Origin: Clostridia bacterium
GTDB lineage: Bacteria; Bacillota_A; Clostridia; Oscillospirales; CAG-272
Length of the DNA: 6,338 nt
Direction: 5' to 3'
NCBI GenBank assembly: GCA_017546745.1
Contig: JAFYRZ010000186.1
Location: 1-6,338 of the forward strand
Part shown: piece after piece, positions 3,808 to 6,338 of the stretch
How positions within the stretch are numbered: position 1 is the first letter of the stretch
Layout: each line of letters begins with the position of its first letter
Made by a program: the position numbers and the translations under genes
Notes under the pieces: model-generated
What the model saw: the letters and a program-made list of their open reading frames with translations, nothing else
The model's database searches: none
What the model was told of the DNA's origin: nothing

Positions 3808-6338
3808 TTAGAAGTATCTTCTCTTCTTGATGAAGAAGTAAGCACCAACACCAAGAGCCGCAACAACTACTGCGATAGCAGCGATCCAGATCCAAGCGTA
3901 AGAGGTGTTGTTAACACCGATGATGGAGTACTGGCTGAAGTGGTCGGTAACGAAGGTGATAGAGCCGTCAGCGTTAACGGTGGTCTCGCAAGGAGTTACG
4001 TTACCCTCGTCGTCGATGAATACAACAACGAAGCTGTCGTAATCGGTATCCTCGGGAGCAGGAAGAGTGAATGCTACCTTGCCGCCGGGCTGTACGGTTG
4101 CGCCGTCAAGAAGAAGGGAGATATCGTAAGAAGCGAGAACGGCGGTCTTGCCCTTGCCGATCGCGTTCTTGATGTTGCTAAGAACCTCCTTAGCAACCTC
4201 ACCGGTAACTGCCTCTACCTTGATAACGGTGTTTGCGTCAAGGATCGCGGTGCTTCCCTCGGGAACGATGATAGTGTAGCCACCCTCAACGGTGATCTCG
4301 TCAGACTTCTCGAGCATTGCAATAGACTCGGTATAGGTGTCGCCACATACGGAACAGGTGAAGGTCTTAACGCCCTCAGCGGTGTAGGTAGGAGCGGTGG
4401 TAACTACGCCGTTGTCATAGGTATGACCAAGAGCTGCGATAGTGGTCTGCTCAACGGTAACGGTGTCACAAACGGAGCACTTCTTACCATCGGTAAGACC
4501 GGTATCGGTACAGGTTGCTGCGGTGCCGGGGATGGTAACCTCGGTGTGACCAAGAGCTGCGATGGTGGTCTGTGCTACGGTAACGGTGTTACATACGGAG
4601 CACTTCTTACCGTCGGTAAGACCGGTAGCGGTACAGGTTGCTGCGGTACCAGGAACGGTAACCTCGGTGTGACCCTTAGCTGCGATGGTGGTCTGCTGAA
4701 CGGTAACGGTGTTACATACGGAGCACTTCTTACCGTCGGTAAGACCGGTAGCGGTACAGGTTGCTGCGGTACCGGGAACGGTAACCTCGGTGTGACCCTT
4801 AGCTGCGATAGCGGTCTGCTGAACGGTAACGGTGTTACATACGGAGCACTTCTTGCCGTCGGTAGTTCCGGCGGTGGTACAGGTTGCTGCGGTGCCGGTC
4901 ACGGTAACCTCGGTGTGACCCTTAGCTGCAACGGTAGTCTGCTCGATGATAACAAGGTTACATACGGAGCAGTGTGCACCTGCGGTAAGACCTGCCTCGG
5001 TACAGGTTGCCTCAACGGCAGCGTCGGTAACGATAGTGTGACCAAGAACGGAGCCGGAATCGATTACGGTGTTGGCAGTTCCACAGCCTCTGTCACAGGT
5101 AGCGGTCTTAGTGCCGTCTGCGGTACAGGTTGCGTTGTTATCGGAAACGTAGTTAGTATAGGAGTGACCAAGCGCGGAGCCTTCATCAACTACGGTATGA
5201 GTCTTGTCGCAGCCCTCGTTGTCACACTTAGCGGTCTTAGTGCCGTCGGTGGTACAGGTTGCGTTGTTGTCGGATACGTAGTTAGTGAAGGAGTGTCCGG
5301 TAGGAGTGGTCTCGTCTGCTACGGTGTTGGTAGCGCCACAGCCTCTGTCACAGGTAGCAGTCTTAGTGCCGCCGATCTCACAGGTTGCGTTGCCATCCTT
5401 AACGTAGTTGGTGAAGATGTGACCGAGCATAGTGCCTGCATCAACGTCGGTGTGGGTCTCGCCACAGCCGTTGTCACACTTAGCGGTCTTAGTACCCTCA
5501 GCGGTACAGGTTGCATCGCCGTTGGATACGTAGTTAGTGAAGGAGTGTCCGGTTGCGGAGCCGATGTCAGCTACGGTGTCGGTTGCGCCACAGCCGTCGT
5601 CACACTTAGCGGTCTTAGTGCCGTCGGTGGTACAGGTTGCGTTGCCATCGGAAACGTAGTTGGTGAAGGAGTGAGCAAGGATAGTGCCCTCAGCCTCAAC
5701 GGTGTCGGTTTCGCCACAGCCACTGTCACAGGTAGCGGTCTTAGTGCCGTTAGCGGTGCAGGTTGCGTCGCCGTTGTAGATGTAGTTGGTGAAGCTATGC
5801 TCGCCGGGAACTCTTACGTCGCCACAGATATCACAGGTTGCGTCATCGCAATCGGTGTAGGTATGCTCACACTTAACGGTAAGAGCACCAAGGATCTTAG
5901 CAGCGATATACTCGTTACCGAGCTTTGCATCTGCCATATCAACGTAGTATACGTTCTCGTACTCTGCCGCATAGTAAAGAGGATTGAGCGAGGAGATCGC
6001 CGCGATAAGCTCAAATACGTCGTTAACGCTAACGTTCTTGCCGCCAAGAGTTACAACCTTGTTAAGAGTGTTGTAAATAACGCTGCCGTATTCAACGGTA
6101 ACACCTGCGAAGAGTGCGGTGGGAAGAGCTACGAGAACGGTGTTAAGCTCTGCGGGAACGGCTGCGATCGCAGCAGCACCGAATACCTCGATAGCCTCGG
6201 AAACGGTGAAGGTAAACTCGTCTACGAAGAACTCGTAATCGAGATCGTAGCGGTTATAGTTGCCAAGAGCAGCAACGGTCGCATCGGGGTTAACCGCAAC
6301 GATGGTCTGCATGGTCTTAGCGTAAGTAATGTTGTAGG
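3808..6338 (-). CDS. Large repetitive Cys-rich surface protein, C-terminal part
   Basis: The frame is open to the right edge, so the start and any signal peptide are missing; 842 residues are visible. Numbering from the ATG at 6312 (probably internal), residues 1-147 are an unrecognised Ala/Val/Tyr-rich region. A Cys cluster follows (148, 155, 160, 163). Residues 172-424 hold six repeats of HSFTNYVSDGNATC type, and 425-667 six of GHTEVTVPGTAATC type. A beta-rich stalk (about 668-800) contains VPEGSTAIL, QPGGKVAFTLP and the ending TDHFSQYSII. One transmembrane helix (806-828) and the basic tail KKRRYF anchor the protein. There is no LPXTG motif, so it is held by the membrane rather than by sortase. 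Exported clostridial proteins often carry such GHT...C...C..C repeats; adhesion or a spacer role is inference. A terminator lies downstream, and TTA-GAA at 3808-3813 marks the end. Confidence 0.9.
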   Translation of the reverse strand, partial: YNITYAKTMQTIVAVNPDATVAALGNYNRYDLDYEFFVDEFTFTVSEAIEVFGAAAIAAVPAELNTVLVALPTALFAGVTVEYGSVIYNTLNKVVTLGGKNVSVNDVFELIAAISSLNPLYYAAEYENVYYVDMADAKLGNEYIAAKILGALTVKCEHTYTDCDDATCDICGDVRVPGEHSFTNYIYNGDATCTANGTKTATCDSGCGETDTVEAEGTILAHSFTNYVSDGNATCTTDGTKTAKCDDGCGATDTVADIGSATGHSFTNYVSNGDATCTAEGTKTAKCDNGCGETHTDVDAGTMLGHIFTNYVKDGNATCEIGGTKTATCDRGCGATNTVADETTPTGHSFTNYVSDNNATCTTDGTKTAKCDNEGCDKTHTVVDEGSALGHSYTNYVSDNNATCTADGTKTATCDRGCGTANTVIDSGSVLGHTIVTDAAVEATCTEAGLTAGAHCSVCNLVIIEQTTVAAKGHTEVTVTGTAATCTTAGTTDGKKCSVCNTVTVQQTAIAAKGHTEVTVPGTAATCTATGLTDGKKCSVCNTVTVQQTTIAAKGHTEVTVPGTAATCTATGLTDGKKCSVCNTVTVAQTTIAALGHTEVTIPGTAATCTDTGLTDGKKCSVCDTVTVEQTTIAALGHTYDNGVVTTAPTYTAEGVKTFTCSVCGDTYTESIAMLEKSDEITVEGGYTIIVPEGSTAILDANTVIKVEAVTGEVAKEVLSNIKNAIGKGKTAVLASYDISLLLDGATVQPGGKVAFTLPAPEDTDYDSFVVVFIDDEGNVTPCETTVNADGSITFVTDHFSQYSIIGVNNTSYAWIWIAAIAVVVAALGVGAYFFIKKRRYF
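4312..5040 (-). repeat. Six tandem 41-residue (123-base) type B repeats, last one degenerate
   Basis: In coding order the units are 5040-4918, 4917-4795, 4794-4672, 4671-4549, 4548-4426 and a shorter last unit at 4425-4312. The pattern is H-T-E-V-T, A-T-C at unit positions 11-13, D-G-K-K-C-S-V-C at 20-27, then a Thr/Val-rich end with QTTIAA. His 1 and Cys 13, 24 and 27 are conserved. The last unit keeps CSVC but has Tyr in place of the first Cys (PTYT). Units three and four differ at about 8 of 123 bases by hand count, pointing to recent duplication or gene conversion. Confidence 0.93.
5041..5799 (-). repeat. Six tandem 42-residue (126-base) type A repeats
   Basis: In coding order the units are 5799-5674, 5673-5548, 5547-5422, 5421-5296, 5295-5167 and 5166-5041. 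The shared pattern is H-S-F-T-N-Y-V, then A-T-C at unit positions 12-14, G-T-K-T-A at 18-22, and Cys at 24 and 28 (CDxGCG). Each unit thus has one His and three Cys in fixed register. The fifth unit has one extra residue (CDNEGC in place of CDNGC), making it 43 residues and 129 bases. The units are diverged, unlike the central type B units. Confidence 0.93.

Noticed and set aside
3808..3900. Possible sortase anchor on the surface protein
   Set aside because: The C-terminus has a hydrophobic helix and KKRRYF tail but no LPXTG-like motif before the helix (sequence there is VNNTSYAW).
5319..6047. Two small minus-strand frames within the surface-protein gene (5319-5516 and 5814-6047)
   Set aside because: Out-of-frame shadows created by the repeat composition, with no ribosome site.

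Overview
The window looks like chromosome of a Gram-positive anaerobe of the class Clostridia, probably an uncultured gut or rumen lineage. That placement is inferred from clostridial-style DnaK and DnaJ, strong AAGGAGG ribosome sites, consensus SigA-type promoters, arrays of short palindromes between genes, and a huge cysteine-repeat surface protein. No rRNA, tRNA, CRISPR array, phage gene or transposase gene is visible.

Layout, left to right. (1) 1-1643, plus strand: the 3' end of dnaK, a 97-base gap with a GC-rich hairpin, then complete dnaJ. This is the distal part of a heat-shock chaperone operon; its usual upstream members (hrcA, grpE) and any CIRCE operator would lie outside the window. 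(2) 1642-1901: an array of small hairpins that starts inside the dnaJ stop codon, ending in a perfect 41-base palindrome that serves as a two-way terminator between convergent genes. (3) 1912-2566, minus strand: a five-helix membrane protein of unknown function behind a perfect-consensus promoter. (4) 2618-2676: a degenerate palindromic repeat that cuts off a tiny reading frame with a very strong ribosome site, a likely gene remnant. (5) 2710-3553, minus strand: a membrane-anchored TPR-like protein with its own promoter. (6) 3571-3796: a second palindromic array enclosing a 72-base element with 12-base inverted ends, followed by a terminator hairpin and a small stem-loop. (7) 3808-6338, minus strand: the C-terminal 842 residues of a large surface protein with six 42-residue and six ~41-residue Cys/His repeats, a beta-rich stalk and a C-terminal membrane anchor. 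Its start is beyond the right edge.

DnaK and DnaJ act together in protein folding. The three minus-strand genes have envelope features, but their promoters and terminators suggest separate transcription units and nothing shows that they share a pathway. The unusual material is the two related palindromic arrays, the truncated reading frame at the third repeat copy, and the regular Cys3-His register of the surface-protein repeats. I do not see a clear new multi-gene system.
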